Part shown: one piece after another, positions 37,739-47,033 of the stretch
Position numbering within the stretch: the stretch's first letter is position 1
Layout: every line of letters starts with the position of its first letter
NCBI RefSeq assembly: GCF_040250305.1
Contig: NZ_CP158190.1
Span: forward strand, 170,001 to 234,000
Length of the DNA: 64,000 nt
Origin: Peribacillus frigoritolerans
GTDB lineage: Bacteria; Bacillota; Bacilli; Bacillales; DSM-1321
Reading direction: 5' to 3'
The notes under the pieces: model-generated
What the model saw: only the letters and a program-made list of their open reading frames with translations
Told to the model about the DNA's origin: nothing
The model's database searches: none
Program-made: the position numbers and the translations under genes

Positions 37739-39772
37739 ATGGAGTTTTTTCTTGTTATATTAGCTCTTCTTATATTGATTGGAGTGTCTAATGTAATTAA
37801 CCATTTTATACCCTTTATACCTGTACCATTAATACAAATAGCACTGGGTGTCATATTGGCACTTTTACCCCTGGGTATGCATGTTGAGATGGAGACGGAA
37901 TTATTTTTGCTATTATTCATCGCACCCCTATTATTCAATGATGGTAAAAATGTACCACGAACAGCACTTTGGAAGTTGAGAGCACCCATTCTGATGCTTG
38001 CACTAGGCCTGGTATTCATAACGGTTTGGGCAGGCGGGTATTTAATTAATTGGATGATCCCTTCGATACCATTGCCGGCAGCGTTCGCTTTAGCGGCCAT
38101 TTTGTCACCTACGGATGTAGTGGCAGTAAGCGCTTTGGCTAGTCGGGTCAAGTTACCGAAGAGCATCATGCACCTTCTCGAAGGCGAAGGGCTAATGAAT
38201 GATGCCTCAGGTTTAGTTGCCTTTAAGTTTGCCGTTGCAGCTACAGTCACTGGTGTTTTCTCCTTAGTGGACGCAACCTTCAGTTTCATATGGATTGCAA
38301 TTGGTGGGTTTGTAGGTGGAGCGATACTAGCTTTCATCATTATCAGGCTTCGTGTATTTCTTCGCCGTTTAGGGATGGAAGATGTCACGATGCATATGCT
38401 GATCCAAATCCTAACTCCTTTTATTATTTTCCTCGCTGTGGAACATTTCCACCTTTCTGGGATTTTGGCAGTCGTGGCTGGGGGAATTGTCCATGCCATT
38501 GAACGAGATCGGGAAATATCACCAACTGTAGAACTTCAAGTCGTTTCAAAGAGTACATGGTCCGTCATTTTATATGTATTGAATGGTCTTGTATTCGTTT
38601 TGCTTGGCTTGCAAATCCCAAGCGTTGCGAAAACTATCTTTCAAGATCCAGCCTTCAATAATGGACAAGTGATCCTTTATATCGTGATCATTACACTTTT
38701 CCTCTTCGCTTTACGATTCATTTGGCTTACGGCTGCCTGGTCGATTGGCTGGATGACGAAAAAAGCGGAAGCCCAAAAACCAGACTTAAAAGCTGCTGGA
38801 ATCATTACCATTTCCGGTGTTCGCGGAGCTGTAACGTTAGCGGGTTCGTTCTCGATTCCATATGTGTTGGCAGATGGAAGTCCTTTTCCTGAGCGTTCGT
38901 TAATCATTTTCATTGCAGCGGGTGTAATATTGCTGACACTGATTGTTGCGAGTGTATTTCTGCCAATCGTGGCACGGTCAGAAGAAGAGGAAGTGGTGGA
39001 CAAGCAGGCTGACAAAACGAAAGCTGCTGCCATTCACTCACATCAAGCCGCTATTCGGGTGATTGAGTCCCAAATGACAGATGAAAACCGTGAAGCGGCT
39101 TTATCGATCATTTCCAGGTACTGTACCAAGATCAATGAACTGTCCTATATAGAACAGGAGAAAGAACCGGCTGCATTAAGGGAAGAAGAGAAGGACCTTC
39201 GCTTCAAGGCCCTTGAAGCAGAGCAAAGATTCCTGGATAAACTTATTAAGGATGAAAAAGTGGACCGGGAAACGGCGTATATATGCAAGGAATACATCCA
39301 GCGTATGGAAGGCGCCGTAACAAATCGACTGAAGTTCCGTTTTTTCAGGTCAGTAACGCTTTTCAGAAGAAGTATGCTAAGGGTTTTAAAATTATTTTTC
39401 CCTAATAAAAGTGAAATAAGAAAAATCAATCTTGAGAGATTGGAAAAGGTCAGGGATCTTAAAATCAGGATGTATAAAGCTGCCATCCAAGAGATACAAG
39501 CCGGAATTACAGCCGATAATCATAAGACATCCTCGATGATCATAGACGAGTATAAAGTGTTGATTTTAAAATGCAAACGTGAAAATAGAGGCCGTACCCC
39601 GAGTAAAATGGTCGAATATGAAAGAGAGCTGTTCTATAAAGCGATCCAGGCAGAACGGGACGAAGTGCAGGATATGTTTGAAAAACGACAAATCTCCCGT
39701 GATGTTGCCAACATACTCCGCCAGCAAATCAATTTACGGGAAGCACTGACAATCAATGAAAATACACACTGA
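37739..39772 (+). CDS. Na+/H+ antiporter, CPA1 (NhaP/NhaK-like)
   Basis: The 677-residue protein has about twelve membrane helices (1-410) with the CPA1 core motifs AILSPTDVVAVSALA near 122 and EGEGLMNDASGLVAFKFA near 146, and HLSGILAVVAGGI near 242. A long charged cytoplasmic tail (420-677) rich in helices follows, as in NhaP-type antiporters of similar size (for example Bacillus NhaK, about 670 residues). It exchanges Na+, K+ or Li+ for protons. ATG at 37739 with AGAGGAAG 11 nt upstream. Confidence 0.9.
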   Translation: MEFFLVILALLILIGVSNVINHFIPFIPVPLIQIALGVILALLPLGMHVEMETELFLLLFIAPLLFNDGKNVPRTALWKLRAPILMLALGLVFITVWAGGYLINWMIPSIPLPAAFALAAILSPTDVVAVSALASRVKLPKSIMHLLEGEGLMNDASGLVAFKFAVAATVTGVFSLVDATFSFIWIAIGGFVGGAILAFIIIRLRVFLRRLGMEDVTMHMLIQILTPFIIFLAVEHFHLSGILAVVAGGIVHAIERDREISPTVELQVVSKSTWSVILYVLNGLVFVLLGLQIPSVAKTIFQDPAFNNGQVILYIVIITLFLFALRFIWLTAAWSIGWMTKKAEAQKPDLKAAGIITISGVRGAVTLAGSFSIPYVLADGSPFPERSLIIFIAAGVILLTLIVASVFLPIVARSEEEEVVDKQADKTKAAAIHSHQAAIRVIESQMTDENREAALSIISRYCTKINELSYIEQEKEPAALREEEKDLRFKALEAEQRFLDKLIKDEKVDRETAYICKEYIQRMEGAVTNRLKFRFFRSVTLFRRSMLRVLKLFFPNKSEIRKINLERLEKVRDLKIRMYKAAIQEIQAGITADNHKTSSMIIDEYKVLILKCKRENRGRTPSKMVEYERELFYKAIQAERDEVQDMFEKRQISRDVANILRQQINLREALTINENTH

Positions 39773-39779
39773 TTAACAG

Positions 39780-39814
39780 AAGGAGCACTGCCGATATATT
39801 CGGCAGTGCTCCTT
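39780..39814 (+). terminator. hairpin after the antiporter gene
   Basis: The perfect 15-bp stem AAGGAGCACTGCCGA / TCGGCAGTGCTCCTT has a 5-nt loop. It starts 8 nt after the stop but has no T run. Confidence 0.75.
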
Positions 39815-39891
39815 CCGGTTTGTGAAGGGAATATCGGACCGGGTATCGAATATTTAATGTATCCAATAATTGATGAAAGAGGCTGTACTTA

Positions 39892-40404
39892 ATGGAAAAG
39901 GAAATCGGGACCATCACCTTAACACCTTATTTACCGGAACATCTTCACCAGCTTTCCCAGTTTTATTTACCGGGTACACAAACCCCTTTTTCAGCTTTGC
40001 CGGAAGAGTCACTGAAATATTGCCGGGAAGATTGCGACAGGCACCCTATCGTAATATTGGCCGATGGTATCCCTGTTGGCTTTTTCGTTTTACACATTGG
40101 CGAAAACATCGCCCCTTTCACCAGTGATAAAAAAGCGATATTACTCCGTGGATTTCTTATTGATCAAAAACATCAGGGCAAAGGGATTGCGAACAAAGCG
40201 TTGCAAATCCTTCCGGAATTCGCAAAAGGGATTTTTCCAAACAAGGATTCGATCATTCTGGCAGTGGACGTCATGAACGTGATTGCAAAAATTCTTTATG
40301 CAAAATCGGGGTTTCAGGATACAGGGATTCAGAAGGAAGGCAGAAGCGGGGTGATGGAGATAATGGAATACAGATTAGATACGCTGAACAAGGATATGGA
40401 ATAA
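39892..40404 (+). CDS. GNAT-family N-acetyltransferase
   Basis: The 170-residue protein has the GNAT fold: motif A around LLRGFLIDQKHQGKGIANKAL (residues 83-103) with the acetyl-CoA loop Q-x2-GKG, and motif B near NVIAKILYAKSGFQDTG. The acceptor substrate is unknown. It stands alone, between the antiporter hairpin and its own terminator. ATG at 39892 with only a weak ribosome site. Confidence 0.9.
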   Translation: MEKEIGTITLTPYLPEHLHQLSQFYLPGTQTPFSALPEESLKYCREDCDRHPIVILADGIPVGFFVLHIGENIAPFTSDKKAILLRGFLIDQKHQGKGIANKALQILPEFAKGIFPNKDSIILAVDVMNVIAKILYAKSGFQDTGIQKEGRSGVMEIMEYRLDTLNKDME

Positions 40405-40433
40405 GGGATGAATTACAAATATTGTTGGCATGT

Positions 40434-40465
40434 AGACTTTTCCAAAAGGGGAGGTCTTTTTTTTT
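40434..40465 (+). terminator. terminator of the acetyltransferase gene
   Basis: AGACTTTTCC / GGGGAGGTCT (G-U pairs) is followed by nine T residues. Confidence 0.85.
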
Positions 40466-40586
40466 GTCCAATTTGTTACAGGTTTCATTATTAAACCAGT
40501 GATTTAGAAGGGCTGCTTTTAATAATGCCGCTGCCTTATGGTACACTTTACTTAATGTAAAATTCGTTAATCGAGGTGTAGTCCTA

Positions 40587-41972
40587 ATGAAAACAGTCGT
40601 AGTCGTAGGTGGGGGCATTACCGGTTTATCAACCATGTATTATTTACAAAAAACAGTTAAAGCGAGAAGTCTCTCGGTGCGATTGATATTAATAGAAGGA
40701 AATGAGGAACTTGGCGGTAAAATAAGGACTGTACACGAAGGTCCTTTTAAAATTGAAGCGGGTGCCGATTCGATTGTCGCCAGGAAACAAAATATACAAC
40801 CATTTCTTAAGGAATTGAACCTGGAGGATCAAGTTGTCTATAATGCGACGGGAAAGTCATTCATCCATACAGACGGGATGCTGAAGGGAATCCCCGAAGA
40901 AGCCCTATTCGGAATACCAATGAGCCTGGAGTCGCTGGCGAAAAGTGATCTGGTTTCTGCCCAAGGGAAGGTCGACGCTTTAAAGGATTTTTATACAAAA
41001 AATGAGACCTTTACGAAAAATGACTCTATCGGTTTATTTCTTGAAAGCTTCTTAGGCAAGGAATTGGTGCAAAAGCAGATATCGCCTGTCCTTTCGGGTG
41101 TTTACTCAGGAAAATTAAATGAATTGACCATTGCCAAAACACTGCCAGAGATGCTGGATTATAAAAATCAATATGGCAGTATAATACGCGGTCTATCGGA
41201 AAATAAGCATAAATACCAAAGCAAGGGAAATAAGAAGTTCCTTTCGTTTAAAAATGGCTTATCAACATTGGTTGAACGAATTGAGGAAAGCCTCGATATG
41301 GTCGAGATTTTAAAAGGGGTCCGTGTAGCTGAAATTGGAAGAAATGATGAGGGGTATATCATTTCATTGGCAAACGGTGAAACGCTCGAAACGGACTTTA
41401 TCGTGTTGAGTACACCGCATACTGTTGCCCAGAAATTATTGGGAGATCGGGAGTTGGATGAGGACTTCGACGGTTTGATCAATAGTTCGATGATTAGCGT
41501 TTATCTTGGATTCGATATCCCGGACAGCATGCTTCCTAAAGACGGGACAGGTTTCATTGCAGGTGATAATAGTGATTTGATCTGCAATGCATGTACCTGG
41601 ACAAGCCGGAAATGGGAGCATACTTCTGAAAACAGTCAGCTTTTGGTAAGGCTTTTTTATAAAAGCTCAAGTCCTGACTATGAACGATTACGGTCACTTA
41701 CAAACCAGGAATTAATCTCCGTGGCTTTACGCGACATTGAAAACAGTCTAAGTATTTCTGGGAATCCAATTACGAGTGAAGTGACGAAATGGCATGAAAA
41801 TATGCCAAACTACCATATTAAACATCCTCAAATCGTTCAATCGCTAGAGGCGAAAATCTCCGAGAATTATCCGAATGTTTTACTTGCGGGCTGTTCATAC
41901 AATGGTGTCGGAATCCCGGACTGTATTGCTGATGGGGAAAAGAAAGCAAAAGAAATATGTCTGAAGTTGTAA
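40587..41972 (+). CDS. hemY: coproporphyrinogen III / protoporphyrinogen oxidase HemY (CgoX)
   Basis: The 461-residue flavoprotein starts with the FAD-binding motif VVVGGGITGLSTMYYL and continues LIEGNEELGGKIRT. GADSIVARK and the C-terminal LLAGCSYNGVGIPDCIADGEKKA are diagnostic of the Gram-positive oxidase. It oxidises coproporphyrinogen III to coproporphyrin III in haem synthesis. In Bacillus it is usually encoded with hemE and hemH; here it stands alone, so it may be a second copy or a relocated gene. ATG at 40587 behind CGAGGTG. Confidence 0.92.
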   Translation: MKTVVVVGGGITGLSTMYYLQKTVKARSLSVRLILIEGNEELGGKIRTVHEGPFKIEAGADSIVARKQNIQPFLKELNLEDQVVYNATGKSFIHTDGMLKGIPEEALFGIPMSLESLAKSDLVSAQGKVDALKDFYTKNETFTKNDSIGLFLESFLGKELVQKQISPVLSGVYSGKLNELTIAKTLPEMLDYKNQYGSIIRGLSENKHKYQSKGNKKFLSFKNGLSTLVERIEESLDMVEILKGVRVAEIGRNDEGYIISLANGETLETDFIVLSTPHTVAQKLLGDRELDEDFDGLINSSMISVYLGFDIPDSMLPKDGTGFIAGDNSDLICNACTWTSRKWEHTSENSQLLVRLFYKSSSPDYERLRSLTNQELISVALRDIENSLSISGNPITSEVTKWHENMPNYHIKHPQIVQSLEAKISENYPNVLLAGCSYNGVGIPDCIADGEKKAKEICLKL

Positions 41973-42004
41973 AAGGGGGACTGCCAGATGGCGGTCCTTT
42001 TTTA
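41973..42004 (+). terminator. terminator of hemY
   Basis: AAAGG-GGGACTGCC / GGCGGTCC-TTT is followed by TTTTA. A second hairpin (ATGCCGGAAATTC and GTTTCCGGCAT arms) follows at 42008-42037. Confidence 0.85.
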
Positions 42005-42105
42005 TGCATGCCGGAAATTCCGTTTGAAGTTTCCGGCATTTCCTGTATAATGATATTCGTAAAATTAAACTGAAAGTTTACTTATATAAAACTTTATCTA
42101 CTGTG

Positions 42106-42124
42106 GGTTTACTATAAGTAAACC
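42106..42124 (+). promoter_or_regulatory. palindromic operator candidate upstream of the pot regulator
   Basis: GGTTTAC-N5-GTAAACC is a perfect inverted repeat 17 nt before the regulator start. A related AGTTTAC lies at about 42075. It is a good candidate for autoregulation by the XRE-cupin protein. Confidence 0.6.
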
Positions 42125-42141
42125 GATTGAGGGTAAATGTG

Positions 42142-42684
42142 ATGCAAATTGGAAAAAAAATAAAGAACCTTCGCTTGAAAAAAGGATTGACCCAGGAAGA
42201 ATTGGGGGAAAGAACGGATTTAAGCAAAGGATATATTTCACAGTTGGAAAGGGACCTTAGTTCCCCTTCAATTGAAACTCTTTTCAATATTTTAGAAGTA
42301 CTTGGCTGCACACCGAAGCAATTCTTCGATGAAGAGGATCAGGTCCAAAAGGTAGTGTATGAAGAAGAGGCACAAACGTTTTTCATTGATGAAGAACGCG
42401 GGTATCAAATCCAGTGGCTCGTGCCTGAGTCGAATGAGAAGGAAATGGAACCTATTCGACTGACTCTCCAAGAAAAGGGGGAGTTCAAACAATTTGAACC
42501 ATCCTTGTCGGAAACATTCGGCTATGTATTAAGCGGAAGAGTCATTGTAAAGCTTGGTAAACATACGTATTTCGTCAAGGCAGGGGAATCGATTTATTTT
42601 CATGCTTCAGATGAACATCAAATCATCAATGATTTTGAAGGTCCTTCCGAGTTATTACTCGTGGTGACGGAATCATACTTATAG
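42142..42684 (+). CDS. XRE-family regulator with cupin domain, probable polyamine uptake regulator
   Basis: The 180-residue protein has an N-terminal helix-turn-helix (residues 3-58; LRLKKGLTQEELGERTDLSKGYISQLE) and a C-terminal cupin sensor domain (about 105-178; FGYVLSGRVIVKLG, GESIYFHASDEHQI). This architecture is shared with PuuR-type polyamine regulators. It precedes potABCD by 66 nt in the same direction, which supports polyamines as the likely signal. The start is the ATG at 42142 behind GAGGGTAA; an in-frame TTG at 42127 is rejected. Confidence 0.9.
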   Translation: MQIGKKIKNLRLKKGLTQEELGERTDLSKGYISQLERDLSSPSIETLFNILEVLGCTPKQFFDEEDQVQKVVYEEEAQTFFIDEERGYQIQWLVPESNEKEMEPIRLTLQEKGEFKQFEPSLSETFGYVLSGRVIVKLGKHTYFVKAGESIYFHASDEHQIINDFEGPSELLLVVTESYL

Positions 42685-42750
42685 AATTCAAAACAAATGC
42701 AATCACTGAAGATTGATTGATGAGTAAGGTAATGGAGAGAGGGAAGAGCT

Positions 42751-43860
42751 ATGGCAAACGGGAATATAATACGCTTCGATCAGGTTACGAAGCAATTCGA
42801 TGATGATACGGTAGTTCTCGATAATGTTAGTTTTGAAATCGAGAGAGGGAAGTTCTATACGCTATTGGGTCCTTCAGGATGCGGGAAGACTACGATCCTT
42901 CGTTTGATTGCCGGATTTACGGAAGCCTCCAAAGGTGATATTTACTTTGAAGGAAAAAAGATCAATGATGTGCCAGCCAATAAAAGGCAAGTGAATACGG
43001 TATTTCAAGATTATGCACTTTTTCCGCATTTAAATGTGTTTGAAAATGTAGCATTTGGTCTTCGGATCAAAAAAATGAAAAACTCGGAAGTGGAAATAAA
43101 GGTGAAGGAAGCCCTCAGCTTTGTTAATTTGGAGGGTTATGAAAAACGGGAGATCAGGGAAATGTCCGGCGGTCAGCGGCAACGGGTGGCGATTGCCAGG
43201 GCGATCGTCAATGAACCGGAAGTCATCCTTCTTGATGAACCGCTATCTGCCCTCGATTTGAAATTGCGTACAGAAATGCAATATGAATTGCGGGAGCTGC
43301 AACAGAGGCTTGGAATCACGTTTATCTTCGTCACTCATGACCAAGAGGAAGCATTAGCGATGTCAGATGAGATTTTTGTCCTTAACAAAGGGAAAATTCA
43401 GCAAAGCGGGACCCCTACGGATATTTATGATGAACCGCTGAATCGATTCGTTGCTGATTTCATCGGCGAGTCCAATATTGTAAAAGGAAAAATGATTGAA
43501 GATTACCTCGTTGAATTCGTCGGCAGACAGTTCGAATGTGTTGACCAAGGATTGAACAGTAATGAGGCTGTCGATATTGTCATCCGCCCGGAAGATTTAG
43601 AGATTACTTCCGTCAATCGCGGGAAACTGCAAGTTCGTGTGGACTCCCAGCTATTTCGCGGAGTTCATTATGAAATCAGCTGCTATGACCATGATGGGAA
43701 TGAATGGCTTGTCCAATCAACGAGAAAAGTGGCAGTTGGAGATGAAATAGGTCTGTATTTCGATCCGGAATCTATCCATGTCATGCGATTGGGTGAAACT
43801 GAAGAGGAATTCGATAAGCGTCTGGAAGCGTATCATGATGGGGAAAGTCATGAAGAATAA
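42751..43860 (+). CDS. potA: spermidine/putrescine ABC transporter ATP-binding protein
   Basis: The 369-residue ATPase has Walker [10 protein letters not shown] near 39, Q-loop FQDYALFPH, signature MSGGQRQR, Walker [13 protein letters not shown] and H-loop [10 protein letters not shown]-terminal TOBE domain (about 280-350) is typical of PotA/MalK-type subunits. It powers polyamine import through PotBC. ATG at 42751 behind GGAGAGAGGGAAG. potB begins inside its last codons. Confidence 0.95.
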   Translation: MANGNIIRFDQVTKQFDDDTVVLDNVSFEIERGKFYTLLGPSGCGKTTILRLIAGFTEASKGDIYFEGKKINDVPANKRQVNTVFQDYALFPHLNVFENVAFGLRIKKMKNSEVEIKVKEALSFVNLEGYEKREIREMSGGQRQRVAIARAIVNEPEVILLDEPLSALDLKLRTEMQYELRELQQRLGITFIFVTHDQEEALAMSDEIFVLNKGKIQQSGTPTDIYDEPLNRFVADFIGESNIVKGKMIEDYLVEFVGRQFECVDQGLNSNEAVDIVIRPEDLEITSVNRGKLQVRVDSQLFRGVHYEISCYDHDGNEWLVQSTRKVAVGDEIGLYFDPESIHVMRLGETEEEFDKRLEAYHDGESHEE

Positions 43861-44653
43861 AATATCCCGGAATATTTACTTCATACCCTATGTCTTATGG
43901 ATTGCTTTATTCGTGATCGCGCCCATTTTGTTGATCCTTTACTATTCCTTCTTTGATATTGAAGGCAATCTATCTTTGATTAACTATCAAAAGTTCTTTA
44001 CGCCAGTATATTTAAAAATGACTTTAAGCTCATTTTGGTATGCGTTCCTGATTACGGGGATATCCCTTTTAGTTGCTTATCCGACAGCATATTTGTTAAC
44101 GAAAACCAAGCATAAGCAGTTGTGGCTTTTGCTGATTATCGTACCTTCATGGATCAATTTACTTTTGAAGGCATATGCCTTCATTGGTATCTTTGGCACG
44201 TATGGTGTGGCGAATGGTTTTCTGGAGGCGGTAGGAATCGGAAAGCAGCAGATTCTCTTTACCGATTTCAGCTTCATATTCGTTTCGGTTTATATTTTCA
44301 TCCCGTTCATGATCTTACCTATATTCAATGCGCTTGATAAAATGAATCCAACTCTTCTGGATGCGGCCAATGACTTGGGGGCGTCCAGATGGATGACATT
44401 CCGCCGAGTCATTTTTCCATTGACGTTAGATGGTGTAAAGACGGGATGCCAGGTAGTCTTCATTCCTGCACTTTCATTGTTCATGCTTACAAGACTGATT
44501 GCCGGTAACCGCGTCATTACGCTAGGTACGGCTATCGAGCAGCACTTCCTTGTGACACAGGATTGGGGAATGGGTTCCACAATTGCGGTATTTTTGATTA
44601 TTATAATGTTCCTGATTATGTTTGTAACGGGTAACCGAAAGCAGGGTGTGTAA
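43850..44653 (+). CDS. potB: spermidine/putrescine ABC transporter permease PotB
   Basis: The 267-residue permease has six membrane helices and the EAA-type loop [23 protein letters not shown] near 165. The ATG at 43850 overlaps the potA end (GATGGGGAAAGTC ribosome site), giving [14 protein letters not shown]; an upstream open frame to 43778 is out of context. potC follows after one nucleotide. Confidence 0.94.
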   Translation: MKNKISRNIYFIPYVLWIALFVIAPILLILYYSFFDIEGNLSLINYQKFFTPVYLKMTLSSFWYAFLITGISLLVAYPTAYLLTKTKHKQLWLLLIIVPSWINLLLKAYAFIGIFGTYGVANGFLEAVGIGKQQILFTDFSFIFVSVYIFIPFMILPIFNALDKMNPTLLDAANDLGASRWMTFRRVIFPLTLDGVKTGCQVVFIPALSLFMLTRLIAGNRVITLGTAIEQHFLVTQDWGMGSTIAVFLIIIMFLIMFVTGNRKQGV

Positions 44654-44654
44654 A

Positions 44655-45458
44655 TTGGGCTATAAATTATCACCAATATCAAAAGCGTTTCTCGTTTTGA
44701 TTTTTCTCATACTCTATGCACCGATTTTCTTTTTAGTCTTTTACTCTTTTAACAGCGGTGGAACGATGTATGACTTTAAAGGGTTCACGATGGAGTGGTA
44801 CAAGGAGCTGTTCCAAGATACGAGACTGTTGATCATTGTATTGAATACACTTGTGATTGCTTTATTATCTGCATTGATCGCAACGATCATCGGGGTGATA
44901 GGGGCAATTGGAATACGCTCCTTTACGAGCAGTAAAGCTAAAAATACGGTATTGTCATTGAATAATGTATTGATTGTCAGTCCCGATGTGATCATCGGTG
45001 CTTCCTTCCTGATTTTATTCACAATGGCCGGGATCAAGCTAGGATTCTACTCGGTACTGTTGTCGCATATCGCCTTCAGTATCCCGATCGTTGTGCTGCT
45101 GGTCCTTCCGAAACTTCAGGAAATGAGCCCTACTTTAATTGATGCGGCAAGGGATTTAGGGGCAAGCCGGTGGGATGTATTGACCAAGGTCATCCTTCCA
45201 TACATCCTACCAGGTATCTTTGCTGGTTTTTTTATGGCATTGACTTATTCACTTGATGATTTTGCGGTTACGTTCTTTGTGACCGGTAATGGCTTCTCCA
45301 CTCTTTCTGTGGAAATCTATTCATTGGCACGCCGTGGAATTTCATTGAATATCAATGCACTGTCGACACTGCTGTTCGTCGTGACACTGCTGTTGGTTGT
45401 CGTTTATTACTTTATAACTCAACGTGTAAGGCAAACGGGAATGGGGGGTAAACGATGA
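44655..45458 (+). CDS. potC: spermidine/putrescine ABC transporter permease PotC
   Basis: The 267-residue permease has six membrane helices and the EAA loop LIDAARDLGASRWDVLTKVILPY near 165. The likely start is TTG at 44655, with AGGGTG 6 nt upstream, directly after the potB stop. A GTG at 44646 inside potB is the alternative. The end overlaps potD by 4 nt. Confidence 0.92.
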   Translation: MGYKLSPISKAFLVLIFLILYAPIFFLVFYSFNSGGTMYDFKGFTMEWYKELFQDTRLLIIVLNTLVIALLSALIATIIGVIGAIGIRSFTSSKAKNTVLSLNNVLIVSPDVIIGASFLILFTMAGIKLGFYSVLLSHIAFSIPIVVLLVLPKLQEMSPTLIDAARDLGASRWDVLTKVILPYILPGIFAGFFMALTYSLDDFAVTFFVTGNGFSTLSVEIYSLARRGISLNINALSTLLFVVTLLLVVVYYFITQRVRQTGMGGKR

Positions 45459-46528
45459 AAAGGCTTGTCCAAATGTTTTTGATCATCTCCCTCGTATCGG
45501 CTTTGCTTCTATATGCGATTTCAAGATTGAATTCATCACAGGGGTTTACGAGCAGCAATACGCTTACCATCTATAATTGGGGCGATTACATCGATACCGA
45601 TCTAATCGAACGTTTTGAAGAAGAGACGGGCATAAAGGTCATTTATGAGACATTTGATTCGAATGAGGCCATGATGACAAAGATCGAACAGGGCGGTACG
45701 ACTTATGATATTGCCATTCCGTCTGAGTATATGATCGATAAGATGAGGCAAGAAGACTTGCTTGTCCCTTTGGATCATTCCAAGCTTCCGAATTTGAAAA
45801 ATATTGATGAGCGATTCATCGATCTGCCATTCGATCCGGAGAATAAATATTCCGTGCCGTATTTCTGGGGAACGGTTGGAATTGTATACAATTCCAAGAT
45901 GCTCGGTGGAAAGGAAATAACGGCCTGGGCGGATTTATGGGATACAGATTTAAAAAATGAAATCCTTTTGACGGATGGAGCTAGAGAAGTGATGGGCATG
46001 GGCCTGAACTCTTTGAATTATTCATTGAATGATATAGATGAAGAACACCTTCAAGAGGCAAAATCAAAGCTTGATGCCCTCACCCCGAATATTAAAGCGA
46101 TCGTCGGAGATGAAAGCCGCATGCTATTGGAAGCCCAGGAAGCGGCGATTGGCCTGGTTTGGTCGGGAGTTGCTTCTGAAATCATGGCTGAAAACGAAGA
46201 TCTCGAATACGTTGTTCCAAAAGAGGGGTCCAATTTATGGTTTGATAATATGGTCATCCCGAAAACAACCAAAAATGTCGATGCGGCTCACCAGTTCATC
46301 AACTACATGCTGGACCCGAAAGTTGCGGCACAGAACGCTGAATATGTAAGTTACTCGACACCTAATAAAGAAGCACTGAAATATATGCCTGAAGAAGTGG
46401 TGAAGGATGAACGTTTCTATCCATCGCCGGAACTGACGAAGAAACTGGAAGTGTACGAAAACCTGGGGAAGAAAAACTTAGCCCATTACAACGAACTCTT
46501 CCTTGAATTCAAGATGCATCGTAAATAA
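45455..46528 (+). CDS. potD: spermidine/putrescine-binding protein PotD
   Basis: The 357-residue solute-binding protein has the family signatures TIYNWGDYIDTDLIERFEEETG near 43, TYDIAIPSEYMIDKM near 88 and VPYFWGTVGIVYN near 132. The N-terminal hydrophobic segment (residues 5-24) lacks a lipobox cysteine, and I find no cysteine in the protein. It would therefore be held by an uncleaved signal-anchor or released, rather than lipid-anchored as usual in Gram-positive binding proteins. ATG at 45455 behind GGGGGG, overlapping potC. Confidence 0.94.
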   Translation: MKRLVQMFLIISLVSALLLYAISRLNSSQGFTSSNTLTIYNWGDYIDTDLIERFEEETGIKVIYETFDSNEAMMTKIEQGGTTYDIAIPSEYMIDKMRQEDLLVPLDHSKLPNLKNIDERFIDLPFDPENKYSVPYFWGTVGIVYNSKMLGGKEITAWADLWDTDLKNEILLTDGAREVMGMGLNSLNYSLNDIDEEHLQEAKSKLDALTPNIKAIVGDESRMLLEAQEAAIGLVWSGVASEIMAENEDLEYVVPKEGSNLWFDNMVIPKTTKNVDAAHQFINYMLDPKVAAQNAEYVSYSTPNKEALKYMPEEVVKDERFYPSPELTKKLEVYENLGKKNLAHYNELFLEFKMHRK

Positions 46529-46535
46529 CACACAA

Positions 46536-46579
46536 AAAAAAGCATGGTGTAGGAATTCCCTCCGTACACCATGCTTTTT
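46536..46579 (+). terminator. terminator of the pot operon
   Basis: A long perfect stem, AAAAAGCATGGTGTA / TACACCATGCTTTTT, with an 11-nt-scale loop and flanking A and T runs. Confidence 0.92.
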
Positions 46580-46587
46580 CGTTTCTG

Positions 46588-46794
46588 TGTTTCACGAGTA
46601 TTTGCTCCAAATTCACGAGAAAAAGCCCGAAACTCACGAGTATTTGATCCAAATTCACGTGTTAAAGCCCAAAACTCACGAGTATTTGCTCCAAGTTTAC
46701 GAGAAAAAGCCCGAAACTCACGAGTATATCTCCAAACTTACGAGTAAAAGCCCGAAACTCACGGGTATAGCTCCAAACTCACGAGTAAAAGCCG
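46588..46794 (+). repeat. tandem array A: ten alternating ~21-bp half-units
   Basis: Ten half-units share the core TCACGAG (some TTACGAG) and alternate between two tails, GTATTTGCTCC and AAAAAGCCCG, giving a period of about 41-42 bp. The array begins about 9 nt after the pot terminator. An open frame through it is a by-product of the repeat and has no ribosome site; I do not call it a gene. Confidence 0.9.
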
Positions 46795-47033
46795 AATTGC
46801 ACTCTGTTACCTATATAAAAAGTTCATATAAAGGTATAATATCGTTTTTTGAAATGATTAACCAAAATTTTAATGTAAATCTGTAGCAGAATGAAATACT
46901 CTAAAATATCTGTAGGGATATAAGTATGTTAGTATAATGATTGAGTTAGTGCATATTGAAGGTGGAACTAAAATCTTAAGGATTAATTAATATTTCCAAG
47001 CTATCATAATAGAAAACTTAAGGGAGAGTATTC

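Noticed and set aside
46503..46886. 127-codon open frame across array A with repeating HEYLLQIHEKKPET-like units
   Set aside because: The repeats are in the DNA (alternating half-units after the pot terminator), the frame starts inside potD, lacks a ribosome site, and the half-units vary in length by one base, which breaks the protein repeat.
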